From a virus: 46,586 nucleotides of DNA. The DNA is taken from IMG/VR virus record IMGVR_UViG_3300042340_000108, positions 1 to 46,586 of that record; one strand, given 5' to 3'. The translations under genes were made by a program, and so were the position numbers. Positions 24,715 through 33,138 of this stretch are shown piece after piece; positions within the stretch are counted from its first letter, which is position 1, and every line of letters starts with the position of its first letter. A model generated the notes under the pieces. That model did no database searches, was not told where the DNA came from, and saw only the letters and a program-made list of their open reading frames with translations.

Positions 24715-25526
24715 TGGATATCATAGTTGGTTGCTTCAATCGATATTCTCCGTCAGCACTCAAACCTTGGGTGCAATCCATAGCCAAATCTGGATTCTCT
24801 GGACATAAGTTAGCCCTGATATATGGCAATGGGGAAGCCGAGAAATCATCAGCAGAGTACCTTACCAAGCATGGCTTTGAGGTGGTGGCAAAGGAATCGT
24901 TTTTAAAGAGCATAGTCGTTGATAGATTCCGCGATATCGCTTCATATCTTTCCTCCCATGTTGGTGTCTATGACAATGTCATATCAACTGATGTTGGTGA
25001 TGTGGTCTTTCAGACAAATCCTTCTGAGTTTCTGGCAACTCGCTTGATTGGTGACAAGCAAATTTTGGTGGGTTCTGAGTGTGTGAGATACAAGGATGAG
25101 ACATGGGGTAGGGAAAACATGAGGATGTCGTTCCCCAACTACTCATCCATGATGATGGACAAAGTGATATACAATGCTGGTACTGTGGCAGTCAAGTCAA
25201 CGACGGCTATCCAATTCTTCACTGATATTTTTAACCTGTCGATGGCTACCCCTGTATACAATCCAGACCAAGCGGCATTGAATCTGCTGATACAGACGAA
25301 ATATCACGACAATACATATTTCTCCTCTATGGAGGATGGGTGGAGCATTCAATGTGGTACTGTAACCGACCCAACACGCCTTGCTGAATATGGCTCACTG
25401 CTTGTGGAAAATGAACACAAGTTTGTGGATGGTGTTGGTTACAATCGGTTGGGAAACCGAGTGTGCCTTGTACATCAGTACAACCGAGTTCCCTTGCTCG
25501 TTGATGTGGTAAAGAATCTATATTGA
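24714..25526 (+). CDS. Putative glycosyltransferase (GT-A type)
   Basis: 270 residues. Likely metal/nucleotide-sugar residues are in STDVGDVVFQTNP (D93, D96), followed by YNAGTVAVK, YNPDQAALNLL and LVHQYNR near the C-terminus. This D-x-x-D-V-x-F-Q ... N-x-G ... D-Q-A ... H-Q-Y layout is typical of a little-studied transferase family found in eukaryotes and bacteria. It starts at the stop of the GT10 gene (TAATG). Sugar and acceptor are unknown. Confidence 0.65.
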   Translation: MDIIVGCFNRYSPSALKPWVQSIAKSGFSGHKLALIYGNGEAEKSSAEYLTKHGFEVVAKESFLKSIVVDRFRDIASYLSSHVGVYDNVISTDVGDVVFQTNPSEFLATRLIGDKQILVGSECVRYKDETWGRENMRMSFPNYSSMMMDKVIYNAGTVAVKSTTAIQFFTDIFNLSMATPVYNPDQAALNLLIQTKYHDNTYFSSMEDGWSIQCGTVTDPTRLAEYGSLLVENEHKFVDGVGYNRLGNRVCLVHQYNRVPLLVDVVKNLY

Positions 25527-25533
25527 GGATATC

Positions 25534-26319
25534 ATGAAAAGCATCTGCGTCACTGGTCTGTACAACATCGGCAGAGAAGCATATGATGGCAGGAGATTTG
25601 AAGACTACTTGCAGTGGTTTGAACAAATCCTGCGGCTGCAAACACCATTGGTGGTCTATGGTGAATCGAATTTGAAGCAATGGGTGATGGATCGTCGCAA
25701 TGGAAAGCCCACTTGGTTTGTGGAACAACCTCTTGCTGACATACCATGCTATCACTATAAGGATAGAGTTTCAAAGATCATTCATTCAGCCGAGTTCAAG
25801 ACAAGGGTGAACCAGCCCCATCGTCTTGAATGCAATCTTGCAGAATACACACTTGTGATCTACTCTAAGTTGCATTGGATGATTGATGCCGTGAAGAGAT
25901 ATGGTTCCGAGGATATGAGTGTATTTTGGGTCGATGCTGGTTGCAGCAGATTCATAGATCCTAGATTGTACTCTTTGGACTTTCCGAATCCATCCAAGGT
26001 TGAATCTCTTGGTGATAGATTCTTCATTCAGATGAGTAGAAACTATCCAGACTTGATTCATAACAAGACCCTGCCAGAAAACTATTTCTGGCTTGCAAAA
26101 CCATTGACTGCTGCGGGATTCATGGGTGGGAAGATTGCCACCGTCGAGAAAATCGCAGGTAAGGTTCGGTATGTGTTTGAGGAACAGATGCTGGCAAAGG
26201 GTGTCGTTGCTACGGAAGAGAATGCGATAGGTTACTTGATAAAAACAGATCCCGATCTTTTCATGCCAGTAATAAATACTAGTGGTCATCCTCTACAAAG
26301 CATCCATATGATGGGGTAA
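25534..26319 (+). CDS. HtrL/YibB (WlaTC) family protein, putative glycosyltransferase
   Basis: 261 residues. CVTGLYNIGREAYDGRRFEDYLQWFEQILRL at the N-terminus is the hallmark of the HtrL_YibB family encoded in lipopolysaccharide and capsule loci. Further support comes from PLVVYGESNLKQWV and FWVDAGCSRF, whose D-A-G-x-x-R-F is a probable donor-binding site. A GAGGAT ribosome site precedes the ATG. It sits between other transferases, consistent with adding one residue of the same glycan. Confidence 0.7.
   Translation: MKSICVTGLYNIGREAYDGRRFEDYLQWFEQILRLQTPLVVYGESNLKQWVMDRRNGKPTWFVEQPLADIPCYHYKDRVSKIIHSAEFKTRVNQPHRLECNLAEYTLVIYSKLHWMIDAVKRYGSEDMSVFWVDAGCSRFIDPRLYSLDFPNPSKVESLGDRFFIQMSRNYPDLIHNKTLPENYFWLAKPLTAAGFMGGKIATVEKIAGKVRYVFEEQMLAKGVVATEENAIGYLIKTDPDLFMPVINTSGHPLQSIHMMG
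26271..26278 (+). promoter_or_regulatory. Late promoter candidate (AATAAATA)
   Basis: ATAAATA at 26272-26278 lies in the last codons of the HtrL-type gene, 45 bases before the GTG at 26323. One of only two TAAATA-type sites seen inside the glycan cassette. Chance occurrence in AT-rich coding sequence is possible. Confidence 0.3.
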
Positions 26320-26322
26320 AAC

Positions 26323-27027
26323 GTGAAAAATCTAGTCATTGCTTTCAGTTCTTTTCTGACTAACAGGGATCTAAACCGCGAGCGGCTGACTGAGTATGCC
26401 ATCTGCTATGAGCAGTTGCATCGCGTGCTACCAGAAAACTTTTCATTGGTGTTCGTTGACAATACGATTGACAACAAGAACACATTGGCTACACTTAGCC
26501 CCAGACTGCACAATGCAGTCAACGACACGCCGTGTATATTCTACAACAACAATATAGGTGTCTCCAATAAAGGGCTTGGTGAACTGGACATGCTAATCAA
26601 AGCGCGTCATTTGCTGGACTTTTCAAAGTACGAAAAGATAGGTTACTTGACAGGGAGAAGATTTGTCACATGCCCATATGTGTTCTATAGAACCGAGCAT
26701 TGTAAAAAGAAAATGCTGGTTGGAAGTCAGCACTTTGTAAATGCGTTTACCGGTGCGGTCAATCCATTGACTCCAAATTGTTTTGAAGACATGTATTTTT
26801 CAATGGACACCGATATCATGGTTGAATATGTCAATTATGCAAAGAACAACCTGAATCCTCCTCCAGGAATTGGTTCCGAACAAATACTCTACTCATTTGT
26901 TCAGAACTCGGGACATGAATACGAAGAACTAAAACATCTTGGATTCATTCGTAACAATTGGGAAAGATGGGGTACAGCAGCCCCAAACCAATATTCGCGT
27001 GAGTTGAATAACTATATGGTGTGTTGA
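26323..27027 (+). CDS. Putative glycosyltransferase, unassigned family
   Basis: 234 residues starting with GTG. It is not clearly recognised. NNNIGVSNKGLGELDMLIKARHLLDFSKYEKIGYLTGRRF resembles the part of certain phage and bacterial transferases where a K-x-T-G-R-Y element follows the donor site. The C-terminal half (GIGSEQILYSFV, GFIRNNWERWG) also fits that type. Assignment rests largely on its place among transferases. It is AT-rich relative to the replication genes. Confidence 0.45.
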   Translation: MKNLVIAFSSFLTNRDLNRERLTEYAICYEQLHRVLPENFSLVFVDNTIDNKNTLATLSPRLHNAVNDTPCIFYNNNIGVSNKGLGELDMLIKARHLLDFSKYEKIGYLTGRRFVTCPYVFYRTEHCKKKMLVGSQHFVNAFTGAVNPLTPNCFEDMYFSMDTDIMVEYVNYAKNNLNPPPGIGSEQILYSFVQNSGHEYEELKHLGFIRNNWERWGTAAPNQYSRELNNYMVC

Positions 27028-27054
27028 TTTGTTCATTAACGATAAAAGGAATAT

Positions 27055-28164
27055 ATGATGAATATAAGAGACAATGTTCTTCCTTGTTTGCGACCTTTTG
27101 GTGGCGAGGAAGAAGTACAGGCAGTTCGCGAAGTCATTGAAAGCGGCTGGTGGGGTAAAGGATCTAAAGTCGCTGAACTAGAAAAGAAGTTTGCGGAAAT
27201 GGTGGGTGCAAAATATGCAGTCGCCGTGACCAGTGCTACACATGGTCAAGATCTCGTTGTCAAGGCAATGAATCTAACCAACTGCGACATCATAAACCCA
27301 ACCATTTCATTTCTGACAACTGCTGTTGTTCCTCTGTGGAACAATTGCACTAGCAACATAGTCGATGTCGATAGGGCTAACCTCAATATCTGCCCCGACG
27401 ATGTGAAGAAGAACTTGAAGCCCAACACAAAGGCGATTATTGCAGTCAACATGGCAGGTGTTCCCGCACCCATAGATGAGATTAGAAGTTACTATGACGG
27501 TGTAATCATCGAAGACTGCGCCCATAGTTGCTATACTCCTGGTGCTGGAACCAAGGGTGATGTCGCTGTCTGGTCGTTTCAGGCAGTAAAGACAATGCCT
27601 TGCGGCGATGGTGGAATGATCACGACAAACGACAAGGCTTTGTATGAGAAACTCGTTCCAATGACCTGGCTTGGTATCAGCAGCACTCACTCTAGAGTTA
27701 GAGATGGTCTGACGGGAAAGCCTGGTTATTCTTGGGATTACGAGGTTGAACTCATGGGGACAAAGTCCTACATGATAGACATCAATGCTGCCATAGCACT
27801 TGTACAGATGCAAAAGTTGCCGAGGCATCTTGAGCGTCGTAGACACATACAGCAGCGTTACAATAGCGAACTGAGTGGGTTCATTCAAACCCCTCCTTGG
27901 TCTGATACGGTTCAATACTATTGCGCCAGAGTCGATCCATCCATTCGTGGAGAACTTATTGCCTATCTTGCAGACAAGAAGATTCATACGTCAGTTCACT
28001 TCAAGCCACTTCACAAGTATACCGTGACCAAGCAGAATCGCGAGTATCCTGTTGCTGACACAGAGTGGCTAAAGTTGATTTCTCTTCCTGTGCATCCAGC
28101 CATGACCGATCAGGACATAGACTATGTGATATATTGGGTAAAAAGGTTCTTTCAAGAGAGGTAA
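27055..28164 (+). CDS. DegT/DnrJ/EryC1-type sugar aminotransferase
   Basis: PLP enzyme that makes an amino sugar from a 4- or 3-keto NDP-sugar (or a related transfer). It has 369 residues, the usual length. The PLP-binding Asp is D154 in IIEDCAHSCY. The Schiff-base lysine is K179 in the block WSFQAVKTMPCGDGGM, matching S-F-x-x-x-K-x-x-x-x-G-x-G-G. The N-terminal RPFGGEEEVQAVREVIESGWWGKGSKVAELEKKF is typical of the family. The substrate ketosugar would have to come from a dehydratase not found here, possibly from the host. Start is 27055 or 27058 (ATGATG) after AAAGGA. Confidence 0.88.
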   Translation: MMNIRDNVLPCLRPFGGEEEVQAVREVIESGWWGKGSKVAELEKKFAEMVGAKYAVAVTSATHGQDLVVKAMNLTNCDIINPTISFLTTAVVPLWNNCTSNIVDVDRANLNICPDDVKKNLKPNTKAIIAVNMAGVPAPIDEIRSYYDGVIIEDCAHSCYTPGAGTKGDVAVWSFQAVKTMPCGDGGMITTNDKALYEKLVPMTWLGISSTHSRVRDGLTGKPGYSWDYEVELMGTKSYMIDINAAIALVQMQKLPRHLERRRHIQQRYNSELSGFIQTPPWSDTVQYYCARVDPSIRGELIAYLADKKIHTSVHFKPLHKYTVTKQNREYPVADTEWLKLISLPVHPAMTDQDIDYVIYWVKRFFQER

Positions 28165-28166
28165 TC

Positions 28167-28244
28167 ATGAGTGGATTGTCTTTGATACATTCGTTTGGTC
28201 GTTCTCATGGTGGAGCATATCATCACTTCTACAAGATAGGCTGA
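28167..28244 (+). CDS. Possible 25-residue peptide or remnant
   Basis: ATG at 28167 three bases after the aminotransferase stop, following AGAGG, reads MSGLSLIHSFGRSHGGAYHH and on to a TGA at 28242. It fills most of the 110-base gap before the fucosyltransferase-like gene. It could be a real small peptide, a relic or chance. Confidence 0.2.
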   Translation: MSGLSLIHSFGRSHGGAYHHFYKIG

Positions 28245-28274
28245 AGCATATAATGCGGATTGTGGAGTCACACC

Positions 28275-28982
28275 ATGATACAGGTGAAATACAATGGAAC
28301 GCATGGAAACAAGATGTGGGAGTATGCAGTCGCCAGACTGTATGCTGAAACTCATGGTCATGCATTTTATGCTGATGCAATCGATGGTCTGCCGAATACA
28401 GCACAGATTGTGGATGGCATTGGTCGCGTTGGGAATGTCAGCCATCTCCGTGGTCATAAATTTGACTTCAATGTTTGCAATGGCGACGTTATATTTGATG
28501 GATTCTTTCAACGATATGAATACTTGAAGGGCAATAGGCAAAAACTTCTCAACTGGTTTAAGTCCGACATAGACTCTCCCTGCTCTGTTGAAGAAGATGA
28601 CTTGGTATTGTCCATTCGTCGTGGTTGGAATGGATATCCAACGCATTTATGCCCACCTTCGTCATTTTACACCGCATTGATCAAAAAGGTCAATCCGAGA
28701 AGAATATATCTCTGCACGGATTCGTTTGATGATCAGTACTTTTCTTTCTTAAAAGACTTCAACGACGTTGTCTTCTACAGGGAAAACTATTTGATGCAGT
28801 TTGAACTGATACGCAAGGCAAAAACTCTTGTGCTTTCTCCGAGTACTTTTTGCTGGTGGGCTGCATACCTTGGAAATGCCAACAAGATTTTCTATCCTTG
28901 GTATTCTGATATGATTCCAACCCATCATGGTGGAAACTGGTGGGTTGATGATGACTTTAGATACGAAAGGGTCGATGTGTGA
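28275..28982 (+). CDS. GT11-like (alpha-1,2-fucosyltransferase-type) protein
   Basis: The start ATG at 28275 has TGGAG upstream. It has 235 residues. N-terminal NGTHGNKMWEYAVARLYA matches the G-L-G-N-Q-M-F-Q-Y-A-x-A-R start of GT11. SIRRGWNGYP (113-122) aligns with the GDP-fucose-binding H-x-R-R-G-D, but the leading His is Ser and the Asp is Trp. LVLSPSTFCWWAAYLG (185-200) matches the S-x-S-x-F-S-W-W-x-A-x-L motif III. The altered motif I means donor or linkage may differ from classic alpha-1,2-fucosyltransferases. It overlaps the GDP-fucose-synthase-like gene. Confidence 0.7.
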   Translation: MIQVKYNGTHGNKMWEYAVARLYAETHGHAFYADAIDGLPNTAQIVDGIGRVGNVSHLRGHKFDFNVCNGDVIFDGFFQRYEYLKGNRQKLLNWFKSDIDSPCSVEEDDLVLSIRRGWNGYPTHLCPPSSFYTALIKKVNPRRIYLCTDSFDDQYFSFLKDFNDVVFYRENYLMQFELIRKAKTLVLSPSTFCWWAAYLGNANKIFYPWYSDMIPTHHGGNWWVDDDFRYERVDV

Positions 28983-29857
28983 AGACAATAGTTACTGGCT
29001 CAAGTGGCTTCATAGGGAGAAACCTATCAGCCGATTATAGAATTGGGCGACATGTAGATTTCACGGATTTCGAGTCCGTTTACACTGCTGTTTCTCCGCT
29101 ATCTGATGTTGGGCGGATTATTCACTGTGCGGGAAAGCATGGATCATCGATAGAGATGACTCGCGATCATGCTTCTTATATCAGGACAAACTTTCTCTGT
29201 GATGAGAATATACTGAGAACCGCTGCGAAACTTTCCATTCCTACCATTGCCATGATTTCCTCCATTACCTGTCTACCATCCAACAACAAGGATGTGTTTG
29301 ATGAGGAGGATCTATTCATGGGCAATGTCAACGACATGGTATTGGGTTATGCTGTCAGCAAAAGAATGACGATAAATCTATGCAGAGCATACTACAAGGA
29401 TTTTGGCATCAATGCTGTGCCAATCGTTCTTGGTAACTGCTATGGTAGATATGGAAAGTTTCACAAGGATTCGACTATCATTCACAAGTTGATATACGAC
29501 ATAGATGTAGCCATGACACGCAAGGAAGATGTACATCTATCTGGAGATGGTAATGATGTCAGGACATTCTTGTTTGCTGACGATCTTAAAGAAATATTGA
29601 CTGAAATCCTGTCGCAGCAACAAGAAGGACATCCAGTGATTGTTTCCTCTCCGCATCAAGTTAGCATAAGAGATGTGGTGCATCTCATATCTAAACTGAT
29701 GGGATATCGTGGAAACATAATATTTGACGGCAAGACCGCATCCCCTCACAAGAAAAAGGTAGCAAAATCTATTGTGGTGGATATGAATAGATTTCAATAC
29801 ACCGCGTTGGAAGAGGGAATCGAAAAGACCTTAAGATACTTTTATCAAGGAAAATAA
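28979..29857 (+). CDS. NAD(P)-dependent nucleotide-sugar reductase, GDP-fucose synthase-like
   Basis: Short-chain dehydrogenase of the extended (epimerase/dehydratase) type. It has 292 residues, starting with GTG that overlaps the upstream stop. The Rossmann motif is G7-S-S-G10-F-I-G13. The catalytic Ser lies in ISSITCLP (94-95), and Y124-A-V-S-K128 is the Y-x-x-x-K pair. NCYGRYGKF (153-161) resembles the N-L-Y-G-P-x-x-x-F of GDP-fucose synthase (WcaG/Fcl, about 320 residues). It would make the donor for the two fucosyltransferase-like enzymes, if GDP-mannose dehydratase comes from the host or from outside the window. Confidence 0.7.
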   Translation: MKTIVTGSSGFIGRNLSADYRIGRHVDFTDFESVYTAVSPLSDVGRIIHCAGKHGSSIEMTRDHASYIRTNFLCDENILRTAAKLSIPTIAMISSITCLPSNNKDVFDEEDLFMGNVNDMVLGYAVSKRMTINLCRAYYKDFGINAVPIVLGNCYGRYGKFHKDSTIIHKLIYDIDVAMTRKEDVHLSGDGNDVRTFLFADDLKEILTEILSQQQEGHPVIVSSPHQVSIRDVVHLISKLMGYRGNIIFDGKTASPHKKKVAKSIVVDMNRFQYTALEEGIEKTLRYFYQGK

Positions 29858-29858
29858 T

Positions 29859-30416
29859 GTGGAACATATTTACACAAATAATTCTTTTGGTGAGAACTGG
29901 TTTGACTATGCCCCCTTATACGAGCGATTCATAGCAGAAGTTCCTGATAAGGCTCATATCGTAGAAGTTGGTTGCTGGATGGGCAAGAGTGTCGCATTCC
30001 TTGGGGTTGAGGCATTGAACTCTGGAAAAACGATAGCCATAGACGCAGTTGATACCTGGCTTGGATCTCCAGAACACCAATATATCTTACAAAGACATGG
30101 TGCTGACTATCTGTATGAGACATTCATATCGAATATCGCTCCGCTGAAACATATTGTTAATCCGATGAGAATGACATCGTTGGATGCAAGTATACTATAT
30201 GAAAACGATTCATTAGATGTAGTGTTCATCGATGCAGCACACGACTACGATTCCGTCAAGGCTGATATAGCGGCTTGGCTACCAAAGGTAAAATCTGGTG
30301 GTTATCTTGCTGGACATGACTATAATCAATGTTGGTCTGGAGTTATTGCCGCAGTGAACGAGTCTTTGAACATACAAGAAGTTGTCTGTGGTTGTTGGGT
30401 ATACAAGAAGCCCTAA
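29859..30416 (+). CDS. Class I SAM-dependent methyltransferase (Methyltransf_24 type)
   Basis: 185 residues, GTG start after AAGGA. AdoMet-binding motif I is VEVGCWMGKSVAFLG (35-49). An acidic AIDAVDTWLG follows, then FIDAAHDYDSVKADIAAWLPKVKSGGYLAGHDY, the standard end of the Methyltransf_24 family found in glycan clusters. It likely O-methylates a sugar of the cassette product. The exact position is unknown. Confidence 0.78.
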   Translation: MEHIYTNNSFGENWFDYAPLYERFIAEVPDKAHIVEVGCWMGKSVAFLGVEALNSGKTIAIDAVDTWLGSPEHQYILQRHGADYLYETFISNIAPLKHIVNPMRMTSLDASILYENDSLDVVFIDAAHDYDSVKADIAAWLPKVKSGGYLAGHDYNQCWSGVIAAVNESLNIQEVVCGCWVYKKP

Positions 30417-30426
30417 AGGAAACAAT

Positions 30427-31281
30427 ATGCACGATATGATCTATAGAATTGATGGAACTGTAAACTATGACGATAATTCGTGTTTTTTTCATTCAAGCAC
30501 CTATCCGACATTTCAAGACGAACTACTAAAATTCAAGAGCCTTCTGTCTGATTTGGTGGGTGGATCTGAGGCAAAGACATTCTATAAGTTTGGGGATGGG
30601 GACTATTTTTTCTTAAACAAACTTGAAGTTGGTAGTGCTTCACCTGGTAAACGTGCTTTATCTCGCGGTTATGGTCAGATCAAACATGAAGAGTTTGTCG
30701 ATGGTGTCTGCAAGAATGACTTCATAACATGTGAAATCTATCCCGAGAATAGAAACTATTTTAGAAGCCTGTATCCCAATCAGCCGATAGCGTTTCCATC
30801 AGAATTCTGTTATGGGCTTGTATCGAACAAGTGGATATTGAGGCAGTTTTCTGGCAAGATCGGGCTGATAGGGGCAGATGCCAAGATAGAACTGATCAAG
30901 AACCTGATGTCACATGCGGAGTATCGGGATTACCTTGGTATTGACTCATTTACAGATTATTTGAAGATTCCGCAAAAGTTTGCTTGCGATGATATCGATG
31001 CCACGGAAATGCTGATTGCAGAACAGTTGAAGACTTCTACGGCGAGCATTTTCTTGGTTGGAATAGGACATGTCAAGTCGGCTTTGCTTCATCGGTTGAA
31101 GAAGTACAGAAAAGCCATTTTTCTTGATGTTGGCAGTTCTATTGATGCCTTAGCCGGAATCATAGATCACAAGCGACCATATTTTGGTGGGTGGACTAAC
31201 TACAGAGTTGGAAATTTTGACTACGGATCATTGGATATTTTGCAGTATGATATATGGGGAACACCTCACAAAAAACTATGA
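30427..31281 (+). CDS. Putative GT-D-type glycosyltransferase (DUF1792-like)
   Basis: The start ATG at 30427 follows AAAGGAAAC. It has 284 residues. F-Y-K-F-G-D-G-D (52-59) resembles the R-F-G-D-G-E metal/donor motif of GT-D fold transferases. The later SIFLVGIGHVKSALLHRLKKYRKAIFLDVGSSIDAL resembles their second nucleotide-binding half and final D-x-G. A run of seven T at 30483-30489 (about codon 19-21) may allow slippage. Family placement is by motif only. Confidence 0.5.
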   Translation: MHDMIYRIDGTVNYDDNSCFFHSSTYPTFQDELLKFKSLLSDLVGGSEAKTFYKFGDGDYFFLNKLEVGSASPGKRALSRGYGQIKHEEFVDGVCKNDFITCEIYPENRNYFRSLYPNQPIAFPSEFCYGLVSNKWILRQFSGKIGLIGADAKIELIKNLMSHAEYRDYLGIDSFTDYLKIPQKFACDDIDATEMLIAEQLKTSTASIFLVGIGHVKSALLHRLKKYRKAIFLDVGSSIDALAGIIDHKRPYFGGWTNYRVGNFDYGSLDILQYDIWGTPHKKL

Positions 31282-31291
31282 GGCTAAATCC

Positions 31292-31516
31292 ATGACACTT
31301 GTGATAACAGTCGCAGATACGCGGGTTGGAGACATTGGTTGCTCGTTCGAGGAAGGCATCGGCTTGTATGAATTGTTTCAGTATGACAAGCAAGAAGGGA
31401 AGCAGTTTGTTGTTAGTTCATTGCTAAAGGATGATCTAACAGAAGAAGCACCGTCTAATGGTTTGATATCCTCATTCTCCTCCGAACCACACAAATACAA
31501 GTACATTTTCCGATGA
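31292..31516 (+). CDS. Small hypothetical protein
   Basis: 74 residues from the ATG at 31292 (MTLVITVADTRVGDIGCSFEEG). Not recognised. The C-terminus overlaps the cupin gene start by ATGA, which supports it being translated. No ribosome site is obvious before the start. It contains no membrane segment or cysteine motif. Confidence 0.35.
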   Translation: MTLVITVADTRVGDIGCSFEEGIGLYELFQYDKQEGKQFVVSSLLKDDLTEEAPSNGLISSFSSEPHKYKYIFR

Positions 31517-31830
31517 TCATACGAAACATCAACGAGTTTAATCGTGGTTGGTTTATTGGAAACTTTCCAACAGCAATTCTTCAAACCGATCAATTTGAGG
31601 TTGCCCTCATATCATGTGAGGTTGGAATACATCCAACCCATTATCATTTGTTAGCAACCGAATACAATGTCCTCATAGAAGGAAAACTTCGCATTGGTGA
31701 TAGGATACTGACTGCTGGTGATGTCTATGTCATAGATAAATGTGAAGTGACGGAACAGGAATTTCTTGAGCCTTCAAAGGTTCTGTGTGTGAAAACGCCA
31801 TCTGTAATTGGCGACAAATATCTGATCTAA
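31513..31830 (+). CDS. Cupin-domain protein
   Basis: 105 residues, a single cupin barrel. Motif 1 has H40-P-T-H43-Y-H45 with E50 following, then YNVLIEGKLRIGDRILTAGDVYVI, the standard cupin strand order. Single cupins in sugar clusters are often ketoisomerases or epimerases (FdtA, RmlC types) or metal-binding helpers. Here it could isomerise a keto sugar for the aminotransferase, but this is inference. Confidence 0.65.
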   Translation: MIIRNINEFNRGWFIGNFPTAILQTDQFEVALISCEVGIHPTHYHLLATEYNVLIEGKLRIGDRILTAGDVYVIDKCEVTEQEFLEPSKVLCVKTPSVIGDKYLI

Positions 31831-31848
31831 AATATAATGGAGTAAATA

Positions 31849-32466
31849 ATGTATTCGCAAAACAATGAAGATGACATCTTAACGCAGTTTTTTGCAAACA
31901 CCCTTAATGGCTCTTTTCTTGAGATTGGGGCATTCCATCCAAAGAATCTATCAAACACCCGCGCCTTGGTCGAAAAGGGTTGGGGTGGGGTTATGGTTGA
32001 CATGTCTCCATACAGCCTTGTGGATCTTGTCGATGAGTACAAGACAAACGACAAGATATTGATCGTCGGTGCAGCAGTAACCTTGGAAAAAAGCCCTCCC
32101 TTGAAGTCGTGGCTCGTTCCCAAGGATGATAAGACTGATGGGGCATTGACGACAACCGAAGCATGGCACAAGGATAGGTGGTCTGGCTATCTGAACCATC
32201 TTGGAAGAAAGCATGTTCCATACGTTGCGTCTACCATTTCATTGGAAGAACTTTATGCATTCCTACCACCAAAGTTGCACTTTGTATCAATTGATGTTGA
32301 GGGAACTAGTTTCGATCTTTCCATGAAGTTTGATTTTGATCGGTTTGATGTTGATGCCATATGCATAGAACACGATGGAAAGTACCGTGAGGTCTACGCT
32401 AGATTCGAAGGCAAGTATAATGCGGTTGCTTTGAATGCAGAAAACATCTTGTTGGTGAAAAAATGA
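31849..32466 (+). CDS. FkbM-family methyltransferase (1)
   Basis: 205 residues. Motif I region FLEIGAFHPKNLSNTRALVEKGWGGVMVDMSP (23-54) is the classic FkbM opening, and LHFVSIDVEGTSFDL is its second conserved block (I-D-V-E-G). GGAG lies six bases before the ATG. It probably methylates a sugar hydroxyl. It overlaps the second FkbM gene by ATGA. Confidence 0.85.
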   Translation: MYSQNNEDDILTQFFANTLNGSFLEIGAFHPKNLSNTRALVEKGWGGVMVDMSPYSLVDLVDEYKTNDKILIVGAAVTLEKSPPLKSWLVPKDDKTDGALTTTEAWHKDRWSGYLNHLGRKHVPYVASTISLEELYAFLPPKLHFVSIDVEGTSFDLSMKFDFDRFDVDAICIEHDGKYREVYARFEGKYNAVALNAENILLVKK

Positions 32467-33107
32467 AAACACTTATCTATGTCGGCGCGCATGTTGGTGG
32501 TGGACTATCAACTTATGTAAATCAATATGATAGAATCTTTGCATTTGAAGCAAATCCGAGGTTCGTGGATACGCTTCGACACAGGTTTTCTGCTTGTGCT
32601 AATGTTGAAGTGATAAATGCTGCTGTATTTGACAGGCACGAAGAGGTCATAAAGTTCATGATCTCGAAGAACAACGGTGACTCAAGTTCAATATTGCGTC
32701 CAAACAAGGACAACTCACTGCATGATGTAATACTTGGGTCAGAAGAAGTATTTGTGAAGACTGTGTCTATGGATCGTTTCTTGGAGGAAAGAAAGATAGA
32801 TTACGTTGATTCGTACATCAGCGACCTTCAAGGATGTGATTTCATGGTTTTGAGAACCATGAAAAATCTAATCGATCAAAAGAAAATTGGCACCATACAA
32901 TGTGAAGTCGGGAGGAGAAATACAGTTCCAATCTACAACAATCCCGATACCACTACGGCAAATACTGAAGAGAACTTTGATTCTTTATTGTCTAAAACTT
33001 ACGACAGAATATCAACAGGGTGGGGTAGTTTGCAAGATGGCGTATTTGCCGAAGTTCCCCCCACTTGGTCTGAATGGGATATAAAGTGGAGAGCGAAAAC
33101 CTCTTGA
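32463..33107 (+). CDS. FkbM-family methyltransferase (2)
   Basis: 214 residues, last gene of the glycan cassette. Motif I is IYVGAHVGGGLSTYVNQYDRIFAFEANP (5-32). VSMDRFLEERKIDYVDSYISDLQGCDFMVL carries the second block with D-L-Q-G in place of D-V-E-G. It differs strongly from the preceding FkbM protein, so this is not a recent duplication. Two FkbM enzymes plus a third methyltransferase imply a multiply methylated glycan. Confidence 0.78.
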   Translation: MKTLIYVGAHVGGGLSTYVNQYDRIFAFEANPRFVDTLRHRFSACANVEVINAAVFDRHEEVIKFMISKNNGDSSSILRPNKDNSLHDVILGSEEVFVKTVSMDRFLEERKIDYVDSYISDLQGCDFMVLRTMKNLIDQKKIGTIQCEVGRRNTVPIYNNPDTTTANTEENFDSLLSKTYDRISTGWGSLQDGVFAEVPPTWSEWDIKWRAKTS

Positions 33108-33131
33108 CTCACTCTCTTCCCGCGATATACT
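33104..33131 (+). promoter_or_regulatory. Sigma70-like promoter for gp41, leaderless geometry
   Basis: -35 TTGACT (33104-33109), 16-bp spacer, -10 TATACT (33126-33131), then seven bases to the ATG at 33139, with no ribosome site. The -35 overlaps the stop codon of the preceding methyltransferase gene, marking a switch from glycan cassette to replication genes. Confidence 0.72.
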
Positions 33132-33138
33132 TACCTAC

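Noticed and set aside
28249-28254. TATAAT before the GT11-like gene
   Set aside because: No convincing -35 hexamer at normal spacing; kept only as a weak possibility.
33018-33065. GTGGGG ... CCCCAC arms near the end of the second FkbM gene as a terminator
   Set aside because: Arms are far apart, only six pairs are firm and no T tract follows.
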